Shown in pieces: positions 26,203 through 36,215 of a DNA stretch of 47,012 nt; position 1 is the first letter of the stretch; each line of letters opens with the position of its first letter. Made by a program: the position numbers and the translations under genes. Below the pieces are notes generated by a model. It saw only the letters and a list, made by a program, of their open reading frames with translations. It had not been told where the DNA came from and did no database searches. Source of the DNA: Paucihalobacter sp036825875 (GTDB taxonomy: Bacteria; Bacteroidota; Bacteroidia; Flavobacteriales; Flavobacteriaceae); NCBI RefSeq assembly GCF_036825875.1, contig NZ_DAISXK010000021.1:1-47012 (forward strand), given 5' to 3'.

Positions 26203-26516
26203 AAGGAAATATATATAGCATTTTAAGAGGGACTTTTTTGGTGAATGATGACGCCTTCAAAAACTGGCGTGCCATCATTTTTATTTCGGTGTTGGCCATC
26301 GTGATGATTGCTAGTTCGCACAGTGCCGATAAAAAGGTGTACGAAATAGCACGCATGAATAATGACGTGAAAGAACTCAGATCCGCATTTGTGGATGGAC
26401 GTTCAAAGCTGATGAAATTAAAAATGGAATCTAATGTAGTTAGAGAAGTGGCAGAAAAGAAGATTTATTCATCCCCAAATCCACCGCAAAAAATAAGAGT
26501 TAAAAAACAACCATAA
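26199..26516 (+). CDS. ftsL: FtsL-like cell-division protein
   Basis: A 105-residue single-pass protein. A short cytoplasmic N terminus is followed by one transmembrane helix at about 28-46 (IIFISVLAIVMIASSHS) and a periplasmic coiled-coil-like segment (YEIARMNNDVKELRSAF). That layout and the location between rsmH and the division PBP identify it as the FtsL equivalent, although sequence similarity within this family is low. It overlaps rsmH by four bases (ATGA). FtsL acts with FtsB and FtsQ to activate the FtsW-FtsI wall synthase at the septum; no ftsB is present here. Confidence 0.82.
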   Translation: MKGNIYSILRGTFLVNDDAFKNWRAIIFISVLAIVMIASSHSADKKVYEIARMNNDVKELRSAFVDGRSKLMKLKMESNVVREVAEKKIYSSPNPPQKIRVKKQP

Positions 26517-26520
26517 CACT

Positions 26521-28527
26521 GTGGCAATAGAAGATAAACATATACTGAATAGATTGTATTTCGTTTCCGGAATATTTTTCGTTTTTGCCTTGGCGGTCTT
26601 GTTTAAGCTGCTAAGCATTCAGTTTATGCATGGTGACAAGTATCGCGATATGGCCGAAAAGCGCACGGTTAAAAACGTGGTGATTCCTGCCAATCGTGGT
26701 AATGTTTATTCGGCCGATGGCAATTTGTTGGCAACTTCTATCCCAAAATACGATATTAGGTTTGATGCCTTAACGCCAACACAAGGGCGATTTGATACCT
26801 ATATTAAAGCCTTATCCGATTCGCTTTCAGTGTTTACAGGCAAGCCGTCATCGCATTTTCAAAAGGAATTGCGCAAAGCAAGAATTAATAAAAATCGGTA
26901 TTTTCTGGTAGCGCGAAACTTGAGTTACTCCGATTATATCCGCGTTCGCAGCTTTCCACTGTTAGAATTGGGTGCTTTTAAAGGCGGATTAATTGTAGAA
27001 CAAACCACCAAACGCGAACACCCTATGGGTGGAATTGCCGAGCGTAGTATTGGTTATGAGCGGTTTGACGAAGATGGTAAAGTAAGCAGAGCGGGAATTG
27101 ATGGCGCTTTCGGAGTGAAATACTTAAGAGGCACCAACGGTTTGCGCATGAAACAAAGAATTGGCAATGGCCAATGGAAACCCATCGCAGATTATAACCA
27201 AATTGATCCAAAAGATGGTTATGATGTATTTACAACTATCGACGCCAATATTCAAGATATTGCCCATCACTCTCTTTTAGGTCAGTTAGAATTTTACCAA
27301 GCCGAACATGGTTGCGCGGTTGTAATGGATGTGAAAACCGGAGAAATCAAAGCCATTTCAAACCTAGGTCGTAATACCGATGGAAAATATTATGAGCGTC
27401 TTAATTATGCAGTAGGCGAAAGCCATGAGCCTGGTTCTACCTTTAAAGTTATGGCACTCATGGCAGCGCTGGAAGATAAAGCGGTTGATACGGCTACCAT
27501 AGTAGATACCAGAATGGGGTCTAAACCCTTTTATGGTAGAACAATTACGGACTCTAAAGGTCATGGTAAAATATCTGCTGCTCGAGCTCTTGAGTTGTCA
27601 TCAAATATTGGTTTGGCAACTATAATTGATGATTACTATTCAAAGGAACCTCAAAAATTTATAGATCGTTTAAAGGCATGGCATTTAAATGATACGCTCG
27701 GTATTTCAATTCGTGGCGAAGGTATGCCAGTCATTCCTGAGCCTGGACATAAACTGTGGAGTAAAAATGCATTGCCATCCATGGCTTACGGGTATAACCT
27801 AAGAATGACGCCATTACAAACATTAACCTTCTACAATGCTATCGCCAACGATGGCGAAATGGTAAAGCCAAGATTTATCAAAGCGGTGAAAGAATTTGAC
27901 AGAGAGGTTGAGGTTTTTAATAAAAAAGTGATAAATCCTAAAATTTGTTCGGATCAAACTTTGAGTGAAATACGTGAGATTTTAAAAAACGTAGTTGTTA
28001 GAGGAACTGGAAGCAGAATGTACTCTGAAAATTTTTCAATGGCGGGAAAAACAGGAACCGCACGCACCGAGTACTGGATGGACGACTGGAGCGAAGACAA
28101 ACGCTATATATCATCCTTTGTTGGTTATTTTCCTGCAGAAAATCCGAAGTATTCCTGTATAGTGGTTATTCATAAACCCAGTAACAAAGTTGGTTACTAC
28201 GGCGCCGATGTTTCGGGACCAGTGTTTAAGAAAATAGCTCAAAAGATTTATACCGATACACCTTTAATTGATGAAGTTGAAAGTCTTGAATTTGACGATA
28301 AAAATGTAACTAAAGACTTCAACAATTACTATCAAATTGCCAATACTCATAAAACCATCATGCCCCTTGTAGTGGGTATGCCAGTTATGGATGCGTTGTC
28401 CTTATTAGAAAACATGGACGTTTCTATTCATATTGAATTAAAAGGTAACGGTATTGTTAAAAGCCAGTCTATTGCAAAAGGCGTAAAACTAAATAAGAAT
28501 CAACAGCTAATTATAGAAGCTATATGA
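26521..28527 (+). CDS. ftsI: Division transpeptidase (FtsI/PBP3 type) with PASTA domain
   Basis: A 668-residue class B penicillin-binding protein that cross-links septal peptidoglycan. It has a GTG start and one transmembrane helix near 13-32. A PBP dimer domain spans about 55-220. The transpeptidase domain has Ser306 in the STFK motif (Lys309), S360-S-N362, and K510-T-G. A single PASTA domain forms the last 60 or so residues (TIMPLVVGMPVMDALSLLEN). PASTA tails are common on Gram-positive division PBPs and on Bacteroidota FtsI. The stop overlaps murE by four bases. Confidence 0.94.
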   Translation: MAIEDKHILNRLYFVSGIFFVFALAVLFKLLSIQFMHGDKYRDMAEKRTVKNVVIPANRGNVYSADGNLLATSIPKYDIRFDALTPTQGRFDTYIKALSDSLSVFTGKPSSHFQKELRKARINKNRYFLVARNLSYSDYIRVRSFPLLELGAFKGGLIVEQTTKREHPMGGIAERSIGYERFDEDGKVSRAGIDGAFGVKYLRGTNGLRMKQRIGNGQWKPIADYNQIDPKDGYDVFTTIDANIQDIAHHSLLGQLEFYQAEHGCAVVMDVKTGEIKAISNLGRNTDGKYYERLNYAVGESHEPGSTFKVMALMAALEDKAVDTATIVDTRMGSKPFYGRTITDSKGHGKISAARALELSSNIGLATIIDDYYSKEPQKFIDRLKAWHLNDTLGISIRGEGMPVIPEPGHKLWSKNALPSMAYGYNLRMTPLQTLTFYNAIANDGEMVKPRFIKAVKEFDREVEVFNKKVINPKICSDQTLSEIREILKNVVVRGTGSRMYSENFSMAGKTGTARTEYWMDDWSEDKRYISSFVGYFPAENPKYSCIVVIHKPSNKVGYYGADVSGPVFKKIAQKIYTDTPLIDEVESLEFDDKNVTKDFNNYYQIANTHKTIMPLVVGMPVMDALSLLENMDVSIHIELKGNGIVKSQSIAKGVKLNKNQQLIIEAI

Positions 28528-29987
28528 GTCAGTTAAAAGACATACTATATAAGGTTACTATAAATGCAGTGGTTGGCAGCACCAGTATTGCAGTGAATAA
28601 GATTCAATTCGATTCAAGAAAAATCACTAAAAACGATGTGTTTGTTGCTATAAAAGGCACCATGTCAGATGGCTTTGATTTTATTGAAACAGCTATAAAA
28701 GGTGGCGCTATTGCCGTTATTTGCGAAAAGCAACCAAAAAGCTTTGCAGATGGTGTTACGTATGTTATCGTGGAAGATGCCAGCAAAGCACTAGCCATTA
28801 TGGCCTCTAATTTTTATGAGGTGCCTTCAGCAAATTTAAAACTGGTAGGCATTACAGGTACCAATGGTAAAACAACCGTTGCATCTTTATTATATCAGCT
28901 ATTTAAAAATGCAGGTTATAAAGTTGGATTGCTTTCCACCGTAAAAATAATGGTGGATGAAACCGAATACAAAGCAACACACACCACACCCGATTCATTA
29001 ACCATCAATTACTACTTGAGTTTAATGAATGAAGCTGGTGTTAACTTCTGCTTTATGGAAGTAAGCTCACACGGTATCCATCAGAACAGAACCCAGGGCT
29101 TGGTGTTTGAAGGAGGCATTTTCACAAATCTGTCTCATGATCATTTGGATTATCACGACACTTTTGCGGAGTACAGAGACGTGAAGAAATCCTTTTTTGA
29201 CCAACTGCCAAAATCGGCTTTTGCATTAACAAATGTTGATGACAAAAATGGACTGTTAATGTTGCAAAACACGCATGCTCGTAAATACACCTACGCACTA
29301 AAATGTTATGCCAATTACCGCGCCCAAATATTAGAAAACCAATTTGAAGGCTTATTGCTAAAAATCAACGATAACGAAATTTGGTCTAAACTCATCGGCA
29401 CTTTTAACGCTTACAATTTGTTGGCTATTTATGCCGCTGCCGAACTATTGGGCTTGGAAAAATTTGAAAACCTCAGATTGATCAGTGCTTTAGAAAGCGT
29501 GAGCGGTCGTTTTCAATATTTGATTTCCGATGAAAAAATAACAGCCATCGTTGATTATGCACACACACCTGATGCACTAAAAAATGTATTAGAAACCATC
29601 AATACCATTCGCACCAAAAACGAAGAATTAATCACGGTTGTTGGTTGCGGTGGTGATAGAGATAAAACCAAACGCCCAATTATGGGGCAGATTGCCGCTG
29701 CTTTAAGTACTAAAGTAGTATTTACAAGCGACAACCCACGAACAGAAGATCCACAGGAAATTATTACTGCCATTGAAAATGGAGTAGAACCACAACATTT
29801 TAAAAAAGTAGTATCCATTTTAGACCGCAAGCAAGCTATCAAAACAGCTTGTCAGCTTGCGAACAGCAACGATATCATATTAATCGCTGGCAAAGGCCAT
29901 GAAACCTACCAGGAAATTAATGGTGTGCGAACAGATTTCGATGATTATAAAGTAGTTCAAGAATTTTTAAAACAATTACAAAAGTAG
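28524..29987 (+). CDS. murE: UDP-MurNAc-L-Ala-D-Glu:meso-diaminopimelate ligase
   Basis: A 487-residue Mur ligase that adds the third amino acid to the peptidoglycan precursor in the cytoplasm. The ATP loop GITGTNGKTT starts at residue 109. The THTTPDSL segment and the NLSHDHLDYH metal region follow. The SDNPRTEDP motif near residue 405 is the DNPR signature that selects meso-diaminopimelate rather than lysine. The gene starts within the ftsI stop codon and ends directly against mraY with no gap. Confidence 0.96.
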   Translation: MSQLKDILYKVTINAVVGSTSIAVNKIQFDSRKITKNDVFVAIKGTMSDGFDFIETAIKGGAIAVICEKQPKSFADGVTYVIVEDASKALAIMASNFYEVPSANLKLVGITGTNGKTTVASLLYQLFKNAGYKVGLLSTVKIMVDETEYKATHTTPDSLTINYYLSLMNEAGVNFCFMEVSSHGIHQNRTQGLVFEGGIFTNLSHDHLDYHDTFAEYRDVKKSFFDQLPKSAFALTNVDDKNGLLMLQNTHARKYTYALKCYANYRAQILENQFEGLLLKINDNEIWSKLIGTFNAYNLLAIYAAAELLGLEKFENLRLISALESVSGRFQYLISDEKITAIVDYAHTPDALKNVLETINTIRTKNEELITVVGCGGDRDKTKRPIMGQIAAALSTKVVFTSDNPRTEDPQEIITAIENGVEPQHFKKVVSILDRKQAIKTACQLANSNDIILIAGKGHETYQEINGVRTDFDDYKVVQEFLKQLQK

Positions 29988-31229
29988 ATGTTATATTATT
30001 TATTTGAATATCTAGAACAACATTACGACATTCCTGGCGCATCGCTTTTCGGGTTCATAACCTTTAGGGCTGCTGCTGCTATTTTAACCTCACTGCTCAT
30101 CTCAATTATTTTTGGTAAACGCATTATTAATTTTTTACGCCGTCAACAAGTTGGAGAAACCATTAGAGATTTAGGTTTAGAGGGTCAACAAGAAAAGGCA
30201 GGCACACCAACTATGGGTGGCATTATCATTATTCTTGCAACGCTTATTCCAGTGCTGTTGTTTGCTAAAATCGGCAATATTTACATCATTTTATTAATCG
30301 TCACCACCATCTGGATGGGTACCATCGGATTTATTGATGATTATATCAAAAAATTCAAAAATAATAAGGAAGGTTTAAAAGGCAGGTTCAAAGTAATTGG
30401 TCAAGTTGGTCTGGGAATAATAGTAGGCGCAACACTTTACTTCAGTCCAGATGTGACTATTAAAGAAAAGCTTCCGGTGGCAGTTCAACAAGAGCTGCTA
30501 GCACAAGATCCCAGTTTGTCGCCTTCTAAGTTGTATAAGGCAGAAAACCGTTCAACTAAAACAACCATTCCATTTGTAAAACAAAATGAATTTGACTATG
30601 CCGATCTTATTACCTGGATCCATCCCAAATTGGGTAATTACGTCTGGCTTCTTTTTATTCCAATCGTAATTTTTATCATTACCGCAGTGTCTAATGGTGC
30701 CAACTTAACAGATGGAATTGATGGTTTAGCCGCAGGAACTTCCGCAATTATCGTGTTGACCTTAGGCATATTTGCTTGGGTTTCTGGTAACATCATATTT
30801 TCCGATTATCTCAACATTATGTACATCCCCAGTGTTGAAGAAATCACCATTTACATCGCCGCATTTGTAGGTGCGCTTATTGGATTTTTATGGTACAACA
30901 CCTATCCCGCGCAAGTGTTTATGGGTGATACAGGAAGTTTAACTATTGGCGGAATTATAGCCGTTATCGCTATTGCAGTTAGAAAAGAGTGGCTCATTCC
31001 AGTACTGTGCGGCATCTTTTTAGCCGAGAATTTATCAGTGGTAATGCAGGTGAGCTACTTTAAATACACAAAGAAAAAATTTGGTGAAGGCAGACGCATC
31101 TTTAAGATGTCGCCACTGCACCACCATTATCAAAAATTAGGATACCACGAAAGTAAAATAGTTACCAGATTTTGGATTATAGGCATTCTATTAGCCATTT
31201 TATCTGTGGTAACCTTGAAGATTCGATAA
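29988..31229 (+). CDS. mraY: Phospho-MurNAc-pentapeptide translocase
   Basis: A 413-residue polytopic membrane enzyme that moves phospho-MurNAc-pentapeptide onto undecaprenyl phosphate to make lipid I. Motifs in order are GTPTMGGI near 72, the double-Asp FIDDYIKKF near 115, NLTDGIDGLA near 235, YPAQVFMGDTGSLTIGG near 305, and SPLHHHYQKLG near 375. A loop insert of about 50 residues at 155-205, including a Ser/Pro/Lys-rich part, makes it longer than the 360-residue E. coli enzyme and is usual in Bacteroidota. It starts one base after the murE stop. Confidence 0.96.
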   Translation: MLYYLFEYLEQHYDIPGASLFGFITFRAAAAILTSLLISIIFGKRIINFLRRQQVGETIRDLGLEGQQEKAGTPTMGGIIIILATLIPVLLFAKIGNIYIILLIVTTIWMGTIGFIDDYIKKFKNNKEGLKGRFKVIGQVGLGIIVGATLYFSPDVTIKEKLPVAVQQELLAQDPSLSPSKLYKAENRSTKTTIPFVKQNEFDYADLITWIHPKLGNYVWLLFIPIVIFIITAVSNGANLTDGIDGLAAGTSAIIVLTLGIFAWVSGNIIFSDYLNIMYIPSVEEITIYIAAFVGALIGFLWYNTYPAQVFMGDTGSLTIGGIIAVIAIAVRKEWLIPVLCGIFLAENLSVVMQVSYFKYTKKKFGEGRRIFKMSPLHHHYQKLGYHESKIVTRFWIIGILLAILSVVTLKIR

Positions 31230-31230
31230 C

Positions 31231-32562
31231 ATGAAGAGGCTCGTGATATTAGGTGGTGGCGAAAGCGGAGTAGGAGCCGCATTGCTGGGGCAAGCAAAAG
31301 GTTTTGAGGTATTGGTTTCAGATAAATCAATCATCAAACAAAAGTTTAAAGACGTTCTTTTAAATAATGACATTGAATGGGAAGAAGGTAAACATACCGA
31401 AAGCGCAATTTTAAATGCCGACTTGGTGGTGAAAAGTCCTGGAATTCCTGATAAAGCACCATTGGTGGTAGCGCTTAAAGCTCAGCAAACTAAAGTTATT
31501 TCCGAAATTGAATTTGCAGCACGTTACACCAATGCTACCATCGTGGCCATTACTGGCAGTAACGGTAAAACCACCACGGCGTCCTTAACGCATCATATTT
31601 TAAAAAATGATTTAAAGGTTGGGCTTTCAGGAAATATCGGAATCAGCTTTGCACGTCAGGTGCTTGATTGTGATTTTCCAAATTATGTGCTAGAAGTAAG
31701 TAGTTTTCAATTGGACGGCACGGTGAGTTTCAAGCCTCATATCGCTGTGTTAACCAATATCACACCCGATCATTTAGACCGATACGAGTATCAGTTTGAA
31801 AAGTATATCGCTTCTAAATTTTTAATTATTAAAAATCAAACAGCAGCGGACTATTTTATTTATGATGCCGATGACGAGGTGATCGAACAGCATTTAAAAA
31901 CCATTTCTATTCAATCAAAATTACTGCCATTTTCACTTACCAAAGTGATTGAAAATGGCGCTTATTACAACAACAACGAAATAATAATAACCATAGATAA
32001 CAACAAAATCATTATGCCTACAAACAACCTAGCTTTAGAAGGTAAACACAATATTAAAAATGCCATGGCTGCCTCAACGGTAGCGCATTTGCTCAAAATT
32101 AGAAAACAGACCATTCGTGAGAGTCTGGAGAATTTTCAAGGGGTGGAACACCGTTTAGAACACGTTTTAAAAATTAACAAGGTCAATTATATCAACGACT
32201 CCAAAGCCACCAATGTAAATGCTACTTATTACGCCTTGGAAAGTATGGAAGCGCCAACGGTATGGATTGTTGGCGGAGAAGACAAGGGCAATAATTACGA
32301 AGAATTATTTCCCTTTGTAAACGAAAAAGTAAAAGCGATTATATGTTTAGGTGTGGATAATGAAAAACTACTTCAATCCTTTTCCTCTATGGTCGACATT
32401 ATTGTTGAAACCCAATTTATGAGCGAAGCAGTTAAAATAGCTTATAAAATTGCCCAGGCTGGCGATAGCGTTTTACTATCACCTGCATGCGCGAGTTTTG
32501 ATTTATTCGAAAATTACGAAGACAGAGGCCGACAATTTAAAGACGCAGTACGAAAACTATAA
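31231..32562 (+). CDS. murD: UDP-MurNAc-L-alanine:D-glutamate ligase
   Basis: A 443-residue cytoplasmic Mur ligase that adds D-glutamate. The N-terminal nucleotide-like fold begins with LGGGESGVGAALLG. The ATP loop AITGSNGKTTT lies near 108, NITPDHLDRY near 177, and NDSKATNVNATYYAL near 325 in the C-terminal domain. One base separates it from mraY. The open frame of the following ftsW extends back into murD, but the real ftsW start is 14 bases after the murD stop. Confidence 0.95.
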   Translation: MKRLVILGGGESGVGAALLGQAKGFEVLVSDKSIIKQKFKDVLLNNDIEWEEGKHTESAILNADLVVKSPGIPDKAPLVVALKAQQTKVISEIEFAARYTNATIVAITGSNGKTTTASLTHHILKNDLKVGLSGNIGISFARQVLDCDFPNYVLEVSSFQLDGTVSFKPHIAVLTNITPDHLDRYEYQFEKYIASKFLIIKNQTAADYFIYDADDEVIEQHLKTISIQSKLLPFSLTKVIENGAYYNNNEIIITIDNNKIIMPTNNLALEGKHNIKNAMAASTVAHLLKIRKQTIRESLENFQGVEHRLEHVLKINKVNYINDSKATNVNATYYALESMEAPTVWIVGGEDKGNNYEELFPFVNEKVKAIICLGVDNEKLLQSFSSMVDIIVETQFMSEAVKIAYKIAQAGDSVLLSPACASFDLFENYEDRGRQFKDAVRKL

Positions 32563-32575
32563 GAGTAACAATAGC

Positions 32576-33769
32576 ATGCAAAATGTATTTCAACATATAA
32601 AAGGAGATCGGCTTATTTGGGCCATCATTTCCTTGCTTGCTATTTTCTCATTTTTACCGGTGTACAGTGCGGCTAGTAATTTGGCATATACTAGCGGCAT
32701 TGGAAATACCTTTGGGTATTTTTTAAAGCACTTTATGCATCTGTTTTTAGGATTCGCCATCATGTATGGCATGCATAAAATTCCTTATAGATATTTTAGG
32801 GGCTTATCTATAGTGATGATGCCCGTGGTTATTGGCTTATTAGTACTTACCATTTTTCAAGGCAAAACAATAGATGGTGCCAATGCCAGCCGTTGGATTC
32901 AAATTCCAGTAGTAGGTATGTCATTTCAAACGTCAACCTTGGCAGCAGTGGTTTTAATGGTGTATGTGGCACGTTATCTGTCAAGAATAAAGGATAAAAC
33001 AATAACATTCAAAGAAAGTATTTTGCCACTTTGGCTTCCGGTGTTTGTGGTATTGGCATTGATATTACCAGCAAACTTTTCAACAACAGCCATCATTTTT
33101 GCAATGGTATTGGTGTTAACTTTTATTGGCGGTTACCCTGTTAGATATCTATTGGCTATTATCGGTACCGCTATTATAGCCTTTGCATTTTTTGTGCTCA
33201 TTGCCAAAGCCTTTCCGTCGTTGATGCCTAACCGCATTGACACTTGGATGAATCGTGTGGAAAGTTTTTCTAATACTGAAGTCACTGAAGCGGATTATCA
33301 AATAGAGAAAGCAAAAATCGCTATTGCCACTGGTGGTATTCAAGGCGTTGGTCCTGGTAAAAGTGTTCAGAAAAACTTTTTACCGCAATCGGCTTCCGAC
33401 TTTATTTACGCCATCATTGTGGAAGAATACGGACTCATTGGCGGTGTGTTTTTACTCATTATGTATTCTTGGTTGTTGTTCAGAATAGTAATTGTGGCAC
33501 AAAATGCCGATACCATATTTGGTAAGTTGGTAGTACTAGGTGTGGGCTTACCTATCATATTTCAGGCGCTCATTAATATGGCGGTTGCGGTGGAATTATT
33601 TCCGGTTACAGGCCAAACATTACCACTTATTAGTAGTGGCGGTACATCGATATGGATGAGCTGTCTGGCATTCGGAATTATTTTAAGCGTAAGTGCCAAG
33701 CGCCAAGAACAAAAAGAAGAATTAGAAAAAGAAGACAATCCCTTAGAAATACTAAGTGAAGCCTTATGA
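32576..33769 (+). CDS. ftsW: Septal peptidoglycan polymerase FtsW
   Basis: A 397-residue SEDS-family glycosyltransferase that polymerises septal peptidoglycan with the division PBP. About ten transmembrane segments are visible. Family landmarks are NASRWIQIPVVGMSFQTS near residue 105, the Asp-bearing QSASDFIYAIIVEEYG near 270, and the closing PLISSGGTSIWMSC near 355. The start at 32576 (MQNVFQHIKGDR) is chosen because the in-frame reading further upstream lies inside murD and looks non-protein-like. It overlaps murG by four bases. Confidence 0.94.
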   Translation: MQNVFQHIKGDRLIWAIISLLAIFSFLPVYSAASNLAYTSGIGNTFGYFLKHFMHLFLGFAIMYGMHKIPYRYFRGLSIVMMPVVIGLLVLTIFQGKTIDGANASRWIQIPVVGMSFQTSTLAAVVLMVYVARYLSRIKDKTITFKESILPLWLPVFVVLALILPANFSTTAIIFAMVLVLTFIGGYPVRYLLAIIGTAIIAFAFFVLIAKAFPSLMPNRIDTWMNRVESFSNTEVTEADYQIEKAKIAIATGGIQGVGPGKSVQKNFLPQSASDFIYAIIVEEYGLIGGVFLLIMYSWLLFRIVIVAQNADTIFGKLVVLGVGLPIIFQALINMAVAVELFPVTGQTLPLISSGGTSIWMSCLAFGIILSVSAKRQEQKEELEKEDNPLEILSEAL

Positions 33770-34866
33770 CAAAACCCTATAAAATAATACTATCAGGTGG
33801 CGGAACTGGCGGGCATATTTACCCGGCAATCGCGATTGCTAACGAGTTAAAATACCGTTATAGCAATGCTGAGTTTTTATTTGTAGGCGCACATGACAGA
33901 ATGGAAATGGAAAAAGTGCCTCATGCAGGGTATAAGATCGAAGGGTTGTGGATTACGGGAATTCAACGCAAATTAACTTTAAAAAATTTATCGTTCCCTT
34001 TAAAATTGATTAGCAGTCTTATTAAGGCCAAAAGAATTCTAAAGGAATTTAAACCTGATGTGGCGATTGGTACTGGTGGTTTTGCCAGCGGTCCGTTGTT
34101 GCAAACGGCAGTTATGAGAGGTATACCAACACTTATTCAGGAGCAAAATTCCTTTCCTGGAATTACCAATAAGTTATTGGGTAAAAAAGTGAATACCATT
34201 TGTGTGGCTTACGATGGTTTAGAGCGGTTTTTTCCCAAAAATAAAATTGTGAAAACTGGTAACCCGGTTAGAAAAGATTTATTAGCCATTGAAGGCAAAT
34301 CCATAACGGCTAAAGATCATTATAAATTAAAGCACAACAAGCATACGCTTTTAGTTCTTGGGGGAAGTTTGGGAGCCAGAAGTATTAATCAATTAATTGA
34401 AAAACAACTGAATTTTTTCAGTGACAACAATGTTCAAATTCTTTGGCAATGTGGTAAGTTGTATTATGAGCAATACAAACATTACAACAGTTTAGAAAAC
34501 GTGCAGGTGTTTGCGTTTATTGACACCATGGATTTGGCTTATGCCGCAACTGAGATTATTATATCTAGAGCTGGCGCGAGTTCGGTTTCGGAATTGTGTA
34601 TCGTCGGTAAACCGGTAATTTTTGTGCCGTCTCCTAATGTCGCAGAAGACCACCAAACCAAAAATGCACAATCCATCGTGGCCAAAGAAGCGGCTATATT
34701 AATAAAAGAAAGTGAATTGGAATCGGAATTTCAAAACCGGTTTTCAGAATTATTGTCCTCGGCAACATTGCGAGAGACTTTGAGTAAAAACATCAAATCT
34801 TTAGCATTGGTGAATGCCACGAATGCTATTGTAAATGAAGTAGAAAAATTATTAAAGCAATCATGA
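33766..34866 (+). CDS. murG: Lipid II synthase MurG
   Basis: A 366-residue GT-B glycosyltransferase that adds GlcNAc to lipid I at the inner face of the membrane. The first glycine-rich loop GGGTGGHIYPAIAIA is at residues about 11-25, then GTGGFASGPLLQTA near 104. LVLGGSLGARSIN and the SRAGASSVSELC UDP-GlcNAc site are near 192 and 267. Start and stop both overlap neighbours by four bases (ftsW, murC), showing tight translational coupling. Confidence 0.96.
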   Translation: MTKPYKIILSGGGTGGHIYPAIAIANELKYRYSNAEFLFVGAHDRMEMEKVPHAGYKIEGLWITGIQRKLTLKNLSFPLKLISSLIKAKRILKEFKPDVAIGTGGFASGPLLQTAVMRGIPTLIQEQNSFPGITNKLLGKKVNTICVAYDGLERFFPKNKIVKTGNPVRKDLLAIEGKSITAKDHYKLKHNKHTLLVLGGSLGARSINQLIEKQLNFFSDNNVQILWQCGKLYYEQYKHYNSLENVQVFAFIDTMDLAYAATEIIISRAGASSVSELCIVGKPVIFVPSPNVAEDHQTKNAQSIVAKEAAILIKESELESEFQNRFSELLSSATLRETLSKNIKSLALVNATNAIVNEVEKLLKQS

Positions 34867-36215
34867 ACTTAACATCGTACACACATATCTATTTTTTAGG
34901 CATTGGCGGTATCGGCATGAGTGCTTTGGCCCGCTATTTTGTAGCGCAAAATATAGAGGTAGCAGGTTATGATAAAACAAAAACAGAACTCACCACAACG
35001 CTGTCCGATTTAGGGATCGCTATAAACTTTGAAGATGAAGTGTCGACCATTCCGTCCCACTTTTTAAATGCTGATGATACTTTGGTGGTTTACACACCTG
35101 CCATTCCTAAGGGACACCGACAGTTTAATTACTTTAAGGAGGCTAATTTTAAAATTGTAAAACGCGCTGAGCTCCTAGGCCACATTACCAAAAATACATT
35201 TTGTTTAGCAGTGGCAGGCACCCATGGTAAAACGACTACATCGGCTATTTTAGGACATTTGTTATACAGTTGCGATGTGCCAGTCACGGCATTTTTAGGT
35301 GGTATCAGTCAGAATTACAATTCCAATTTCATCAGTAACGGCACCGAAGTTTCTGTAGTTGAGGCAGATGAGTTCGATAGATCCTTTTTAACCTTAAGTC
35401 CAAACTTTGCCTGCATTACCTCGATGGATGCAGACCATTTGGATATTTATGGCGAAGCATCTGCTTTAAAGGATTCTTTTGTAGCATTTTCAAAATGCAT
35501 CGAAGTTGGTGGTAAATTGTTTATTAAAAATGGCTTGCCTTTAGAAGGTATTACTTATGGCATAGAAGACAACGCCGATTATTCGGTTCAAAATATAAGA
35601 ATAAACGAAGGTAGTTATGTGTTTGATGTAAAAACACCAACAACCTTGATCAAAGATTTCAAATTTAACCTACCTGGTAGACATAATCTGTCGAATGCGT
35701 TAATAGCCTTGGCGATGGCTGTAGAGTTTGGTTGCCCTCACCAGCAGCTCGCCAAAGCTTTAGCATCCTTTAGTGGTGTAAAACGACGATTTTCATACCA
35801 TATTAAAAATGAAAATTTGGTGTATATAGACGATTATGCGCACCATCCTGAAGAAATAAAAGCAGTCTATCAGGCTGTGAGCGAAATGTACCCCGGAAAA
35901 ATGGTAACAGTTATTTTTCAACCACACCTTTTTAGCAGAACAAGAGATTTTATAGATGATTTTGCCGCTGCGCTTAGTCACTTTGACAAGGTGTTGTTAT
36001 TGGAAATTTATCCAGCAAGAGAAATGCCAATTCCTGGTGTAGATTCCGCTTGGTTGCTGAGTAAAATCAACAATCCTGATAAGCAACTAGTGAGTAAAAC
36101 CGAATTATTAAGAATATTAAATCAAAACACCTCACAGGTGGTATTGAGCCTTGGCGCGGGCGATATTGGCGAAGAAGTTTATCAAATTAAGCAAACACTA
36201 AATCATGCGAGTTAA
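34863..36215 (+). CDS. murC: UDP-MurNAc:L-alanine ligase
   Basis: A 450-residue cytoplasmic Mur ligase that adds the first amino acid to UDP-MurNAc. The IYFLGIGGIGMSALA start, the ATP loop AVAGTHGKTTTSA near 115, EADEFDRSFL near 168, and DDYAHHPEEI near 320 are all classical. Its end overlaps ftsQ by 11 bases. It is slightly shorter than the E. coli enzyme but complete. Confidence 0.96.
   Translation: MNLTSYTHIYFLGIGGIGMSALARYFVAQNIEVAGYDKTKTELTTTLSDLGIAINFEDEVSTIPSHFLNADDTLVVYTPAIPKGHRQFNYFKEANFKIVKRAELLGHITKNTFCLAVAGTHGKTTTSAILGHLLYSCDVPVTAFLGGISQNYNSNFISNGTEVSVVEADEFDRSFLTLSPNFACITSMDADHLDIYGEASALKDSFVAFSKCIEVGGKLFIKNGLPLEGITYGIEDNADYSVQNIRINEGSYVFDVKTPTTLIKDFKFNLPGRHNLSNALIALAMAVEFGCPHQQLAKALASFSGVKRRFSYHIKNENLVYIDDYAHHPEEIKAVYQAVSEMYPGKMVTVIFQPHLFSRTRDFIDDFAAALSHFDKVLLLEIYPAREMPIPGVDSAWLLSKINNPDKQLVSKTELLRILNQNTSQVVLSLGAGDIGEEVYQIKQTLNHAS

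Noticed and set aside
32450..32575. Longer ftsW starting inside murD
   Set aside because: The added 42 residues are a shadow of murD; the ATG at 32576 gives the normal FtsW N terminus.
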